64,000 bases of DNA from Streptomyces caelestis. GTDB taxonomy: Bacteria; Actinomycetota; Actinomycetes; Streptomycetales; Streptomycetaceae. A program made the position numbers and the translations under genes. Below are positions 1 to 9,193 of this stretch, one piece after another (the stretch's first letter is position 1; every line of letters starts with the position of its first letter). Under the pieces are notes generated by a model. It searched no databases. It was given only the letters and a program-made list of their open reading frames with translations, and was not told the origin of the DNA. The DNA lies in assembly GCF_001279005.1 (NCBI RefSeq), contig NZ_LGCN01000085.1, positions 1-64,000 on the forward strand, read 5' to 3'.

Positions 1-236
1 GGGTGGGGCGGGGCCGCGTCGGGGGTGTCCGTCCTCGGACCGGCGCGGATCACGCCCGCTGGAGGGGGTGCGGGGTGCGGACGCGCCGGCCACTGCGGGC
101 GGCCACCCCCGCCCCGACCCCTTCCCGCCGTACGCGGCCACCTGCCGTCGTCGCCACCGCCTGCCGCCGCTGTCGCGGGCAGTCGTGCCGCAGGGCGGCA
201 CGGGTGGGCGCGACAGCACCCCGCAGGCGCCGCGCG
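1..236. other. No gene recognised at left edge
   Basis: These 236 bases lie downstream of coaX. Short open frames exist on both strands, but they are Arg/Pro/Ala-rich and match no family I recognise. The stretch contains several C- and G-runs. It may hold the coaX operon terminator, but no clean hairpin followed by a T-run is visible. Confidence 0.4.
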
Positions 237-1034
237 TTACAGGCGTGACGCGTTGCGCTCGTACACCAGGCGCAGCCCGACCAGCGTCAGCCACGGCTCG
301 TGCTCGTCGATGACCGAGCTCTCCCCCAGCACCATCGGCGCCAGCCCACCCGTCGCGATGACGGTCACGTCATCGGGATCGTCCGCCAGCTCGCGGGCCA
401 TCCGGTTGACCACACCGTCGACCTGCCCGGCGAATCCGTAGATGATGCCGGACTGCATCGCCTCGACCGTGTTCTTGCCGATCACACTGCGCGGCCGCGC
501 CACCTCGATCTTCCGCAGCTGCGCACCGCGGACGCCGAGCGCCTCGACGGAGATCTCGATGCCGGGCGCGATGACCCCGCCGACGTACTCCCCGCGCGCG
601 CTGACCGCGTCGAACGTCGTCGCCGTGCCGAAGTCGACGACGATGGCCGGGCCGCCGTAGAGGTCGACCGCCGCGACCGCGTTGATGATCCGGTCCGCGC
701 CGACCTCCTTGGGGTTGTCGGTGAGGATCGGCACGCCCGTCTTCACGCCCGGCTCCACCAGCACCGCCGGCACGTCCCCGTAGTAGCGGCGCGTCACCTC
801 GCGGAGTTCGTGCAGGACGGACGGGACCGTCGCGCAGATCGCGATGCCGTCGATGCCGTCGCCCAGGTCGTCGCCCAGCAGCGGGTGCATGCCCATGAGG
901 CCCTGGAGGAGGACCGCGAGCTCGTCGGCCGTGCGGCGCGCGTCCGTGGAGATGCGCCAGTGTTCGACGATGTCGTCGCCGTCGAAGAGGCCCAGGACGG
1001 TGTGCGTGTTGCCCACGTCGATCGTCAGCAGCAT
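237..1034 (-). CDS. coaX: Type III pantothenate kinase
   Basis: CoaX phosphorylates pantothenate with ATP, the first committed step of CoA synthesis in the cytoplasm. The 265-residue protein opens with the phosphate-loop motif DVGNTHT (residues 5-11). It also carries GADRIINAVAA and the second nucleotide motif VVDFGTATTFDAV, all typical of the ASKHA-fold type III enzyme. The ATG start gives the usual family length of about 255-265 residues; the open frame continues upstream but that extension is only a shadow of nadC. It is the last gene of a minus-strand run and starts 8 bases after the nadC stop. CoA and NAD precursor genes are thus in one transcription unit. Confidence 0.96.
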   Translation of the reverse strand: MLLTIDVGNTHTVLGLFDGDDIVEHWRISTDARRTADELAVLLQGLMGMHPLLGDDLGDGIDGIAICATVPSVLHELREVTRRYYGDVPAVLVEPGVKTGVPILTDNPKEVGADRIINAVAAVDLYGGPAIVVDFGTATTFDAVSARGEYVGGVIAPGIEISVEALGVRGAQLRKIEVARPRSVIGKNTVEAMQSGIIYGFAGQVDGVVNRMARELADDPDDVTVIATGGLAPMVLGESSVIDEHEPWLTLVGLRLVYERNASRL

Positions 1035-1042
1035 GACCGGTC

Positions 1043-2026
1043 CTACTCCGCCGCGCGCAGGTCGAGGCCGATGTCGAGGATCGGCGAGGAGTGGGTGAGG
1101 GCGCCCACGGCCAGGTAGTCGACGCCCGTGTCGGCGTACGCCTTGGCGCCTTCGAGGGTGAGGCGGCCGGAGGCCTCCAGGGCGGCGCGGCCGTCGACGA
1201 GGGCCACCGCCTCCGCGCACTCGGCGGGCGTGAAGTTGTCCAGCAGGATCAGGTCGGCGCCGGCGTCCAGGACCTCGCGGAGCTGGTGCAGGGTGTCGAC
1301 CTCGACCTCGATCGGGACGTCGGGGAAGCGTTCGCGGACCGCGTGGAAGGCCTCGGCGACACCCCCGGCGGCCACCACGTGGTTGTCCTTGACCAGGGCC
1401 GCGTCCGAGAGGGACATGCGGTGGTTGACGCCGCCGCCGCAGCGCACGGCGAACTTCTCCAGGCTGCGCAGGCCGGGGGTGGTCTTGCGGGTGTCGCGGA
1501 CCTTCGCCCCGGTGCCCTCCAGGGCGTCCGCCCACGCGCGCGTGGCGGTGGCGATACCCGACAGGCGGCACAGGAGGTTCAGGGCGCTGCGCTCCGCGGT
1601 GAGGATGTCGCGGGTGCGGGTCGTGACGGAGAGCAGGGTCTGGCCCGCCTCGACGCGGTCGCCGTCCTCCGCGTGGCGTTCGACCTCGAACTCCTCCGTG
1701 CAGACGACCGACATGACCGCCTCGGCGATCCTCAGGCCCGCCACGGTGCCCGCCTCCCGCGCGGTGAAGTCGGCGGTGGCGACGGCGTCCTCCGGGATGG
1801 TCGCGACCGTCGTCACGTCCACGCCGTGGGCCAGGTCCTCCTGGAGGGCGACGTTGGCGATGTCCTCGACCTCGACGGGGTCGAGGCCCGCGTCGGCCAG
1901 GAGCTGGGCGAGCGCGGGGTCGAGGCCGCACTCCAGGTAGGTCTCCTCGTCGGCGCCGCAGGCGCAGCCGTCGCCACAGCCGCCGGAGGAAACGAGGGGA
2001 AGGTCGGGGGTGGTCACTGCTGTCAC
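1043..2026 (-). CDS. nadC: Nicotinate-nucleotide pyrophosphorylase (quinolinate phosphoribosyltransferase)
   Basis: NadC decarboxylates quinolinate and transfers it to PRPP, giving nicotinate mononucleotide for NAD synthesis. The 327-residue protein has the family segments NVALQEDLAHGVDVTT, TAERSALNLLCRLSGIAT, DTRKTTPGLR, GGGVNHRMSL and the barrel segments EVEVDTL and ILLDNF. The GTG start at 2026 overlaps the nadB stop as GTGA, which suggests translational coupling; a GTG nine bases downstream is the alternative. Unusually, the first 35 residues form an extension with four cysteines (C-x3-C-x-C and a later C) before the canonical domain. It lies between nadB and coaX. Confidence 0.96.
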   Translation of the reverse strand: MTAVTTPDLPLVSSGGCGDGCACGADEETYLECGLDPALAQLLADAGLDPVEVEDIANVALQEDLAHGVDVTTVATIPEDAVATADFTAREAGTVAGLRIAEAVMSVVCTEEFEVERHAEDGDRVEAGQTLLSVTTRTRDILTAERSALNLLCRLSGIATATRAWADALEGTGAKVRDTRKTTPGLRSLEKFAVRCGGGVNHRMSLSDAALVKDNHVVAAGGVAEAFHAVRERFPDVPIEVEVDTLHQLREVLDAGADLILLDNFTPAECAEAVALVDGRAALEASGRLTLEGAKAYADTGVDYLAVGALTHSSPILDIGLDLRAAE

Positions 2027-3780
2027 TGCTCCTGGGCCGGGGGGAGGGTCGGGGGGAAGTCTGTGGTGTCGGTGGTGTGCACCGCCGGTGATCGGTCCGG
2101 ATTCAGCCGTACGACGATGTGGCGGCGCCAGGTCGTGTCGTCGCGCTCGGGGTGGTCCTCGCGCCAGTGGCAGCCGCGGGTCTCCTCGCGCCGCTGCGCG
2201 GCGGCGACCAGGACGCGGGCCACGCACAGGAGGTTGGTGGCCTCCCAGGTGTCGACGCCGGGCTCGGCGGTCTTGCCGTCCTCGTCGAGGGCGTCGCGTG
2301 CGTCGGCGTGGAGCCGGTGAAGATGGTCGGCGGCCTCGGAGAGGGAGGCCCCGGAGCGCAGGACGCCCGCCCCCCGGGTCATGATCCGCTGGATGGTGAG
2401 GCGGGCCTCCGGGGGGAGGAGCGGGTACGCGGGGCGCTCCGTGGCCGGCAGGGGCTGCGGCACGCGCGCGTGGAGGGTGTGTCCGCCCCGCGCGATGTCG
2501 GCGGCGATGCGCTCGGCGTAGACCAGGCCCTCGAGGAGGGAGTTGGAGGCGAGGCGGTTGGCGCCGTGCACACCGGTGCAGGCGACCTCGCCGCACGCGT
2601 ACAGGCCGGGCACGGTGGTGCGGCCGTGGGAGTCGGTGCGGACGCCGCCGGAGGCGTAGTGGGCGGCCGGGGCGACCGGGACGGGCTCGGTGACCGGGTC
2701 GACGCCGTGGGCGCGGCAGGCGGCGAGGATCGTGGGGAAGCGGTTCTCCCACATCTCGGCGCCGAAGTGGCGGGCGTCCAGGTACATGTGCGCGGCGTCC
2801 TGCTCGCGCATGCGGCGCATGATGCCCTTGGCGACGATGTCCCGCGGGGCGAGTTCGGCGAGTTCGTGCTGTCCGCGCATGAAGCGCACGCCGCCCGCGT
2901 CCACCAGGTGGGCGCCCTCTCCGCGCACCGCCTCGGAGACCAGGGGCTGCTGGCCCTCCGCGTCCGGGCCGAGGAAGAGCACCGTGGGGTGGAACTGGAC
3001 GAACTCGAGGTCGCTCACCTCGGCGCCCGCGCGCAGGGCGAGGGCCACGCCGTCGCCCGTGGAGACGGCGGGGTTCGTGGTCGCCGAGAAGACCTGGCCC
3101 ATGCCGCCCGTCGCCAGGACCACGGCGGGGGCGTGGACCGCCCCCACGCCGTCGTGCCGGCCCTCTCCCATGACGTGCAGGGTGACGCCGGCGGTGCGGC
3201 CGTCGGCGTCGGTGAGGAGGTCGAGGACGAGGGCGTTCTCGACGGTGCGCATCCCGCGCGCGCGGACCGCCTCGACGAGGGCGCGGGAGATCTCCGCGCC
3301 GGTGGCGTCGCCGCCCGCGTGGGCGATGCGGCGGCGGTGGTGGCCGCCCTCGCGGGTGAGTTCCAGGCCGCCGTCGGTCGACTCGTCGAAGTGCGCGCCG
3401 GTCGCGATGAGGCGGCGTACGGCGTCGGGGCCCTCGGTGACGAGGAGGCGGACCGCCTCCTCGTCGCACAGGCCCGCACCGGCGACCAGGGTGTCGTCCA
3501 GGTGCTGCTCGGGGGTGTCGCCCTCGCCGAGGGCGGCGGCGATGCCGCCCTGGGCCCAGCGGGTGGAGCCGTCGTCGAGGCGGGCCTTGGTGACGACGAC
3601 CGTCGTCAGGCCGGCGGCCTCGCAGCGCAGGGCGGCGGTGAGGCCGGCGACGCCGGAGCCGACGACCACGACGTCCGCGTCGATGGACCATCCGGGCGCG
3701 GGCGCGTGCAGACGGGGGCGAGCGCGAGGCGCTCTCGTCCGAGGGTGGGCGACGGGCGGACGTATGCCTGTGCTGGTCAC
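2023..3780 (-). CDS. nadB: L-aspartate oxidase
   Basis: NadB oxidises L-aspartate to iminoaspartate using FAD, the first step of de novo NAD synthesis. The 585-residue flavoprotein shows the dinucleotide motif [14 protein letters not shown] near residue 40, the substrate-domain segments [12 protein letters not shown] and [26 protein letters not shown], and [29 protein letters not shown], all hallmarks of the aspartate oxidase/succinate dehydrogenase flavoprotein family. GTG start at 3780 overlaps the panC stop (GTGA). An approximately 30-residue Arg/Pro-rich N-terminal extension precedes the flavin motif. nadA is not in this window, so the quinolinate synthase partner must be elsewhere. Confidence 0.96.
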   Translation of the reverse strand: MTSTGIRPPVAHPRTRAPRARPRLHAPAPGWSIDADVVVVGSGVAGLTAALRCEAAGLTTVVVTKARLDDGSTRWAQGGIAAALGEGDTPEQHLDDTLVAGAGLCDEEAVRLLVTEGPDAVRRLIATGAHFDESTDGGLELTREGGHHRRRIAHAGGDATGAEISRALVEAVRARGMRTVENALVLDLLTDADGRTAGVTLHVMGEGRHDGVGAVHAPAVVLATGGMGQVFSATTNPAVSTGDGVALALRAGAEVSDLEFVQFHPTVLFLGPDAEGQQPLVSEAVRGEGAHLVDAGGVRFMRGQHELAELAPRDIVAKGIMRRMREQDAAHMYLDARHFGAEMWENRFPTILAACRAHGVDPVTEPVPVAPAAHYASGGVRTDSHGRTTVPGLYACGEVACTGVHGANRLASNSLLEGLVYAERIAADIARGGHTLHARVPQPLPATERPAYPLLPPEARLTIQRIMTRGAGVLRSGASLSEAADHLHRLHADARDALDEDGKTAEPGVDTWEATNLLCVARVLVAAAQRREETRGCHWREDHPERDDTTWRRHIVVRLNPDRSPAVHTTDTTDFPPTLPPAQEQ

Positions 3781-4775
3781 GAGGCGGCTCCGAAGGTTCC
3801 GAAGGTCAGGGGGAGGTTGTCGATCAGGCGGGTGGCGCCCACGCGGGCCGCCACGGCGAGGACGGCCTCTCCGGTGAAGTCGTCGCCGATCTCGGTGAAG
3901 TCGGTGGGGTCGACCAGGGCCAGGTAGTCCAGGGCGAGGGGCGGCGTGAGGCGGGCGGCCTCGTCGAGGACCAGGTGGGCGGCGGCGCGGACGGCCGCCG
4001 GGCCGCCGGCGGTCGTGGCGACGGCGTGCGCGTCGGCCGCCGCGCGGGACTCCCCTATGGCGCTGAGCGCCTCGGCACGCGCGCGCGTGGAGGGCACTTC
4101 GCTCGCTCGCGCGCGCAGCGCCTGCTGGGCGGCGTGCCGGTCGCGGCCCGCGAACAGGGCCTGGGACAGGGCGAGCGCGGTGCGCCGCTCGGCGGCCGAG
4201 AGGTAGCGGTTGCGGCTGGACAGGGCGAGCCCGTCCTCCTCGCGGACGGTGGGGACGCCGACGATCTCGACGCCGAAGTTCAGGTCCCGCACCATGCGGC
4301 GGATCAGGGCGAGCTGCTGGGCGTCCTTCTGGCCGTACAGGGCGGCGTCGGGGCGGGTGAGGTGGAGCAGTTTGGCGACGACGGTGAGGACGCCGTCGAA
4401 GTGGCCGGGGCGCGCGGCGCCCTCCAGGCGTTCGCCCATGGGGCCGGCGCTGACGCGGACCTGGGGTTCGCCGCCCGGGTAGACCTCGTCCACGGACGGG
4501 GCGAAGACGGCGTCGGCGCCCGCCTGCCCGGCGAGCTCGAGGTCGGCGTCCAGGGTGCGCGGGTAGCGGTCCAGGTCCTCGCCCGCGCCGAACTGCAGCG
4601 GGTTGACGAAGACGGTGGCCACGACCTCGCCGCCGGGGCCGGCGATCTCCCGCGCGGTGCGGATCAGCGTGGCGTGGCCCTCGTGCAGGGCGCCCATGGT
4701 CATCACGACGGCGCGACGGCCGGTCCGCGCGCGTGCGTGCAGTTCGGCGGCGGTGCGCAGCAGGGTGGCGGTCAT
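3777..4775 (-). CDS. panC: Pantothenate synthetase
   Basis: PanC joins pantoate and beta-alanine with ATP to form pantothenate. The 332-residue protein contains the nucleotidyltransferase HIGH-like motif [13 protein letters not shown] (around residue 29), [18 protein letters not shown] and the KMSKS-equivalent LSSRNRYLS. The ATG at 4775 gives normal family length, and upstream in-frame codons are low-complexity. It is the second gene of the run, 70 bases after the DUF2520 gene and overlapping nadB by four bases. panD, which usually makes the beta-alanine substrate from aspartate, is absent from this cluster. Confidence 0.96.
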   Translation of the reverse strand: MTATLLRTAAELHARARTGRRAVVMTMGALHEGHATLIRTAREIAGPGGEVVATVFVNPLQFGAGEDLDRYPRTLDADLELAGQAGADAVFAPSVDEVYPGGEPQVRVSAGPMGERLEGAARPGHFDGVLTVVAKLLHLTRPDAALYGQKDAQQLALIRRMVRDLNFGVEIVGVPTVREEDGLALSSRNRYLSAAERRTALALSQALFAGRDRHAAQQALRARASEVPSTRARAEALSAIGESRAAADAHAVATTAGGPAAVRAAAHLVLDEAARLTPPLALDYLALVDPTDFTEIGDDFTGEAVLAVAARVGATRLIDNLPLTFGTFGAAS

Positions 4776-4845
4776 CGGGCGACTCCGTTCCGGGACGCGC
4801 GCGTCGTCGTACGGGTGGGGTGGACGGGGTGTCGGGGCGTGCCGC

Positions 4846-5784
4846 TCATCGGTCCTCCCCCGGGGCGCTCCCGGCGCCGTCGGTTCCGTCGGCGAGTACC
4901 CCGAGGAGGTCCTCGGCGAGTTCCGGCTTGAGCAGTCCGTGGGCGAGGGCGCGGTCGGCGGTCGCGCGGGCCATCGCCAGGTAGCCGGCGACGGCTCCGG
5001 GCGCGTGCCGGCGCAGCTCGGTGACGTGCGCGGCGACCGTGCCCGCGTCACCGCGCGCGACCGGGCCGGTGAGGGCCGCGTCACCGGAGCGCAGGGCGTT
5101 GTCCAGGGCGGCTCCGAGCAGCGGGCCGAGCATCCGGTCGGGGGCCCCGACGCCGGCGGTGCGCAGCAGCTCCAGGGACTGGGCGACGAGGGTGACCAGG
5201 TGGTTGGCGCCCAGGGCGAGGGCCGCGTGGTAGAGCGGGCGGTTCTCCTCGGCGATCCACTCCGGCTCGCCGCCCATCTCCACGACGAGGGCCTCGGCGG
5301 CCGGCCGCAGCTCCTCGGGGGCGGTGACGCCGAAGGGGCACCCGGCGAGGCGCTGCACGTCGACGGAGGTGCCGGTGAACGTCATCGCGGGATGCAGGGC
5401 GAGCGGCAGCGCACCGGCCCGCAGGGCGGGGTCGAGCACCTTCGCGCCGTACCGCCCGGAGGTGTGCGCCAGCAGGTGGCCCGGCCGCACCGCGCCGGTG
5501 TCGGCGAGTCCGGAGACCAGCTCGGGCAGGGCGTCGTCCGGGACGGTCAGCAGCACCAGCTCGGACCGCTGGAGGACCTCGGCGGGCGGCACCACCGGCA
5601 CGTCGGGGAGCATCCGCTCGGCGCGCCTGCGGGAGGCGTCGGAGACGGCGGAGACGGCCACCGGGCGGTGCCCGGCGAGCTGGAGGGACGCGGCCAGGGC
5701 GGGGCCCACGCGTCCGGCGCCGACGACGCCGACGGTGAGCCGCGCGGGGCGGCCTCGGGGATCGGGCTGTGGGGTTGTGTTCAC
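4846..5784 (-). CDS. Rossmann-like / DUF2520 dehydrogenase, possible ketopantoate reductase
   Basis: The 312-residue protein begins with the NAD(P)-binding segment [17 protein letters not shown] (about residue 18) and continues with [11 protein letters not shown], as in beta-hydroxyacid dehydrogenase-like folds. It then has the DUF2520 C-terminal half (HPAMTF near 130 and [15 protein letters not shown]). GTG start at 5784. The gene heads the panC-nadB-nadC-coaX operon. Related Rossmann/DUF2520 proteins beside panC include the alternative ketopantoate reductase PanG of some bacteria, from memory. A role in reducing ketopantoate to pantoate therefore fits the context but is inference; the domain assignment itself is solid. 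Confidence 0.85.
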   Translation of the reverse strand: MNTTPQPDPRGRPARLTVGVVGAGRVGPALAASLQLAGHRPVAVSAVSDASRRRAERMLPDVPVVPPAEVLQRSELVLLTVPDDALPELVSGLADTGAVRPGHLLAHTSGRYGAKVLDPALRAGALPLALHPAMTFTGTSVDVQRLAGCPFGVTAPEELRPAAEALVVEMGGEPEWIAEENRPLYHAALALGANHLVTLVAQSLELLRTAGVGAPDRMLGPLLGAALDNALRSGDAALTGPVARGDAGTVAAHVTELRRHAPGAVAGYLAMARATADRALAHGLLKPELAEDLLGVLADGTDGAGSAPGEDR

Positions 5785-6001
5785 GCGAGGGCGGCCTTCC
5801 CGTTCCAGTCCGCTCGGGGTACCGGACGATTTCTCGTCATGTTAACGCGATCGGTCACGGAGGCGGCCGGTCGTCCACAGGCTGTGGGTTTCCGTGCACC
5901 GCCGCGACACGCGCGTGCGGACGTGTGCGGACGTGTGCGACAGGACCACGTCCGGGACACGAGGGTGCCCGCGCGGCCGGGGACGCGGGATGATCGCGCG
6001 C

Positions 6002-7210
6002 ATGAGCGATGCGGACGGCATGAGTGACCCCACGACGGTGCGGGACGGGCGGGCGACCGGGCCGGAGGCGGACGGCGGGCCGCGGCCCACGGTGCGCGAA
6101 CGGCGGATCGCCGCCTGTCGCCGCGCACCCCGCGCGCTCGCGCGCCTCGGCTTCCTCGCCCCTCTCGCGGAGCGGCTGGCCCTGCTGGAGGCGGCGGGGA
6201 GCGTGTACGACCTCGACGAGACCTCCGACGTCTACGGCAGCGGGGTCGTGGAGGCCCTGGAGAAGCGGGTCGCCGGACTGCTCGGCACCGAGGCCGCCGC
6301 GTTCTTCCCGACCGGCACGATGGCCCAGCAGGTGGCGCTGCGCTGCTGGGCGGGCCGTACCGGGAACCCGACGGTGGCCCTGCACCCGCTCAGCCACCCC
6401 GAGGTGCACGAGCGGAACGCGTTCAGCCGGGTCGGCGGGTTGCGGCCGGTGCGGATGACGGACGAGCCCCGGCCGCCCACCGCCGCCGAGGTCCGCGACT
6501 TCGAGGAGCCCTTCGGGGCGCTGATGCTGGAACTTCCGCTCAGGGACGCCGGTTTCGTGCTGCCCTCGTGGGAGGAGCTGACCGGGGTGGTGGACGCCGC
6601 GCGGGAACGCGAGGCGGTGGTGCACTTCGACGGGGCGCGGCTGTGGGAGTGCACCGAGCACTTCGGCCGGCCGCTGGAGGAGATCGCGGGCCTCGCGGAC
6701 AGCGTCTACGTGTCGTTCTACAAGTCCCTCGACGCCTACGGCGGCGCCGCCCTCGCCGGTCCCGAGGACCTGATCGAGGAGGCGAGGGCCTGGCGGCACC
6801 GGTACGGCGGCAACGTCTTCCAGCAGTTCCCGACCGCGCTGTCGGCGCTGATCGGGCTCGACCGGGAGCTGCCCCGGCTGCCGGAGTACGTCCGGCACGC
6901 GCGCGTGGTGGCGGCCGCGCTGCGCGAGGGCCTGGCGGCCGGGGGGCTGCCCTGGTTCCGGGTCCATCCCGAGGTGCCGCACACCCACGACTTCCAGGTG
7001 TGGCTGCCGTACGACGCGGATGTGGTCGCCGAGGTGGCGATCGAGGCGGCCGAGGAGACGGGGGCCGTGCTCTTCGCCCACCACTGGGGCCCGAAGGGGC
7101 CGGGGCTGTCCTTCACGGAGGTGTACGTGCGTTCCGCGGGGCTGGAGTGGACGGCCGAGGACGTACGCGCGGCGGCGGTGGAGTTCGCGCGGCGGCTGCT
7201 CCGGGTCTGA
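6002..7210 (+). CDS. Threonine aldolase-like PLP-dependent beta-eliminating lyase
   Basis: This is a fold-type I PLP enzyme of the threonine aldolase/beta-eliminating lyase group. Visible features are DVYGSGVVEALEKRVAGLLGTEAAAFFPTG-like cofactor-binding residues in the first third, the pyridine-binding Asp in VVHFDGARLW, and the Schiff-base Lys in VSFYKSLDAYGGAAL. Substrates could be L-threonine, allo-threonine or another beta-hydroxy amino acid; the sequence does not decide. The first ATG after the last poor upstream stretch is at 6002, and an ATG at 6020 is an alternative; no strong ribosome binding site settles it. It is transcribed divergently from the DUF2520-panC operon. Confidence 0.85.
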   Translation: MSDADGMSDPTTVRDGRATGPEADGGPRPTVRERRIAACRRAPRALARLGFLAPLAERLALLEAAGSVYDLDETSDVYGSGVVEALEKRVAGLLGTEAAAFFPTGTMAQQVALRCWAGRTGNPTVALHPLSHPEVHERNAFSRVGGLRPVRMTDEPRPPTAAEVRDFEEPFGALMLELPLRDAGFVLPSWEELTGVVDAAREREAVVHFDGARLWECTEHFGRPLEEIAGLADSVYVSFYKSLDAYGGAALAGPEDLIEEARAWRHRYGGNVFQQFPTALSALIGLDRELPRLPEYVRHARVVAAALREGLAAGGLPWFRVHPEVPHTHDFQVWLPYDADVVAEVAIEAAEETGAVLFAHHWGPKGPGLSFTEVYVRSAGLEWTAEDVRAAAVEFARRLLRV

Positions 7211-7215
7211 GGGTT

Positions 7216-7360
7216 TCTCCGCCCCCGCCGCCCCTGCCCTGGGGGCTGTGCCCCCAGCCCCCCGTCCGGGCGGGCCGGCGTCCGGCCCCTCCGGCGTTCG
7301 AGGAGCGGGTCCGGGGCGGAGCCCCAGGTCGGGACGGGAAGGGGCGGCGGGGGCGAGAAC
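7216..7360. repeat. Intergenic inverted-repeat element (REP/MITE-like)
   Basis: The gap between the lyase and ArsR-type genes is almost wholly an imperfect inverted repeat. A left arm near 7216-7240 (CCGCCCCCGCCGCCCC) is complementary to a right arm near 7335-7360 (GGGGCGGCGGGGGCG). Internal hairpins are also present, such as CTGGGGGC-TGT-GCCCCCAG at 7239-7257. A related sequence recurs at 26843-26957, so this is a dispersed family. No coding capacity is seen; it may also serve as the lyase terminator. Confidence 0.7.
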
Positions 7361-7404
7361 CCCTCGCTCCCGGGCCCGGCACGGACGAGGTGCACCATGT
7401 GGGC

Positions 7405-8511
7405 ATGAGCGTGAGCATCGACATCGCGGGGCTGCGGCCGGAGAGGGTCACCGCCGTGCCCTCGCCCCTCGCCGAGCTCGGCATGGCGCTGCACGCGCTG
7501 TCCGAGCCCGGACACCATCCGGGGCTCCAGGGCTGGGTGACGGCCGTGACCGCCCGGCTGGACCCGCACCTCGCGGACCGGATGTGCGAGGCCGACTTCC
7601 TGTGGCGCACGACGTTCTCGGACCTGTTCCTGCCGAGCGCCGGCACACCGGACCGCGCGGCGCTCCCGGGCGGCACGCTCACCGAGGAGCTGGACCTGCT
7701 GGACAAGCTGTCCGACGAGCAGTTCGTGGACGCCGCCCTGGAGTTCACCTGCGCGCTCCCCCACGGCGCTCCGGGCGCGGGCCCGCTCACCGACGAGGGG
7801 CTGCGGCGCCGCTCGCTGGAGCTGGCCGCCGCGCGGGGGCCGCGCCAGACGGAGTTCACCGAGCGGCTGCTCGCCGACCCGCCGCGGATCAGGGCCTGGC
7901 TGCGACAGTTCCTCCAGGACTGCGACGAGGCGTTCTTCGCCGGGACGTGGTCCCGGCTGCGGCACCAGCTCGCCGCGGACACCCGTCACAAGACCGAGCT
8001 GCTCCGGCACAAGGGGCTGGCCGAGGCGCTGGCGGCGGTGTCGCCCGCGGTGACGCTCGACGAGGCCGCCGGGCGGATCACCGTCGACAAGCTGGGCGAG
8101 GGGCGTACGGCCACGGGCGACGGCGGGCTGCTGCTGATCCCGACCAGCCTCGGCTGGCCGCACCTGATGGTGCTGCACCGGTACGGCTGGCAGCCGGTGC
8201 TGCACTACCCGGTCGGCTCCGCCGCGCCGGCCGCCCCGCCGACGGTCGAGCAGCTGGCCCTGCGGATGACCGCGCTGTCCCACCCGGTCCGCATGCGCAT
8301 GTGCCGCGACCTCGCCCGCAGCGCGTACACCACCGGCGAGCTGGCCCGGGCGCACGGCATGACGGCGCCGGAGATATCCCGGCACCTGGGTGTGCTGAAG
8401 AAGGCCGGCCTGGTCACCACCCGCCGCCGTGGGCGGTACGTGCTGCACCAGCTGGACGTGACGGTCGTGGCCCGGCTCGGCAGCGACTTCCTGGAGGGGA
8501 TCCTGCGCTGA
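7405..8511 (+). CDS. ArsR-type winged-helix transcriptional regulator with DUF5937-like N-terminal half
   Basis: The 368-residue protein has a long N-terminal region (about 1-270) of the type found in Streptomyces DUF5937 proteins. An ArsR-like winged helix occupies roughly 275-355: LALRMTALSHPVRMRMCRDLA, TTGELARAHGMTAPEISRHLGVLKKAGLVTTRRRGRYVLHQL. It is probably a DNA-binding regulator whose N-terminal half senses an unknown ligand. ATG 7405 is chosen; GTG 7399 is two codons upstream and sits better behind the GAGG at 7387-7390, so the true start could be six bases earlier. Its target is not indicated by its neighbours. Confidence 0.85.
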   Translation: MSVSIDIAGLRPERVTAVPSPLAELGMALHALSEPGHHPGLQGWVTAVTARLDPHLADRMCEADFLWRTTFSDLFLPSAGTPDRAALPGGTLTEELDLLDKLSDEQFVDAALEFTCALPHGAPGAGPLTDEGLRRRSLELAAARGPRQTEFTERLLADPPRIRAWLRQFLQDCDEAFFAGTWSRLRHQLAADTRHKTELLRHKGLAEALAAVSPAVTLDEAAGRITVDKLGEGRTATGDGGLLLIPTSLGWPHLMVLHRYGWQPVLHYPVGSAAPAAPPTVEQLALRMTALSHPVRMRMCRDLARSAYTTGELARAHGMTAPEISRHLGVLKKAGLVTTRRRGRYVLHQLDVTVVARLGSDFLEGILR

Positions 8512-8532
8512 GGACGCGTGCCGCGCGGGCGG

Positions 8533-9153
8533 TCAGTCCCGGCGGATGTGCCGGATGCCCACGCCCGCCTGCCGCATCCGGGTCCGCAGCCGTCCCTCGT
8601 GGTGGGGGAGCGGCTTCAGCCCGGCCAGGACGGCGATGCGGTCGGCCGTCTTCGGCACCGTGGTGTGGTCGGCCCACAGGTGCTCGGCGAACTCCGGCTC
8701 GCTCAGCCGTTCCAGGCAGTGGTCGAGGCGCCGCACCGCCCAGCTCTCCCGGCGCGGGGAGGCGTTGCCCATGACGGACCCGAGGAGGTGGCCGAAGCCG
8801 CGCTCGCGCAGCCGCCGCAGCACCGTCGCGCGTTCGGCGAGGAGGGTGAAGTGGCGCACGTCGTGGCCGAGCTCGCGCAGCCGGCCGACGGTCTCCGCGA
8901 AGTGCCCGGAGCCGGTGACGGTCATGGGGGCGATCACCACGCCGTCGTGCCCGGCCAGGGTGAGGTCGAGGACCTCGACGACGCCCTGCCGCCAGGCCCT
9001 CAGGTCCTGGAAGTCGCCGCGCGGTCCGGGCGGCGGCATGCGGTGCGGGCCGAACCCGACGTGCTCCGGGTCGCGGATGACGCCGCCCGGCAGGCGGCGC
9101 CGTATCCCGTGTGCGGTCTGTGTCCTGCCGCCCCGAAAGGGCCGTTGATCCAC
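8533..9153 (-). CDS. P-loop NTPase-like protein with apparent 5' frameshift
   Basis: The intact frame encodes 206 residues with IRRRLPGGVIRDPEHVGFG, RGDFQDLRAWRQGVVEVLD, HDGVVIAPMTVTGSGHF and GHDVRHFTLLAERATVLRRL, typical of a small Streptomyces AAA/kinase-like ATP-binding family. Family members normally start M-[x]-x-W-I-N-G-x-F-G-x-G-K-T. Here the codons for MPLWINGPFG begin at an ATG at 9161 but are in another frame from the rest. One extra G in the CCCC run at 9131-9134 would join them into a full protein (8533-9161). The restored Walker A would read GGGRT, with Arg in place of the Lys. The GTG at 9153 permits translation without the P-loop start. Either a sequencing error or an inactivated gene is possible. 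Confidence 0.65.
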   Translation of the reverse strand: MDQRPFRGGRTQTAHGIRRRLPGGVIRDPEHVGFGPHRMPPPGPRGDFQDLRAWRQGVVEVLDLTLAGHDGVVIAPMTVTGSGHFAETVGRLRELGHDVRHFTLLAERATVLRRLRERGFGHLLGSVMGNASPRRESWAVRRLDHCLERLSEPEFAEHLWADHTTVPKTADRIAVLAGLKPLPHHEGRLRTRMRQAGVGIRHIRRD

Positions 9154-9193
9154 AGCGGCATGCGCGGCACCCTGCCGGCGCGCGGCCGTCCGT

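Noticed and set aside
1091..3927. Long plus-strand open frames opposite nadC, nadB and panC (up to about 600 codons)
   Set aside because: They are antisense shadows caused by GC-biased codons: composition is V/G/A/D/R with no family motifs, while the minus strand encodes clear enzymes.
7216..7360. Possible CRISPR-like or riboswitch structure in the lyase-ArsR gap
   Set aside because: There is a single large inverted repeat rather than regularly spaced direct repeats, and no ligand-binding fold was recognisable.
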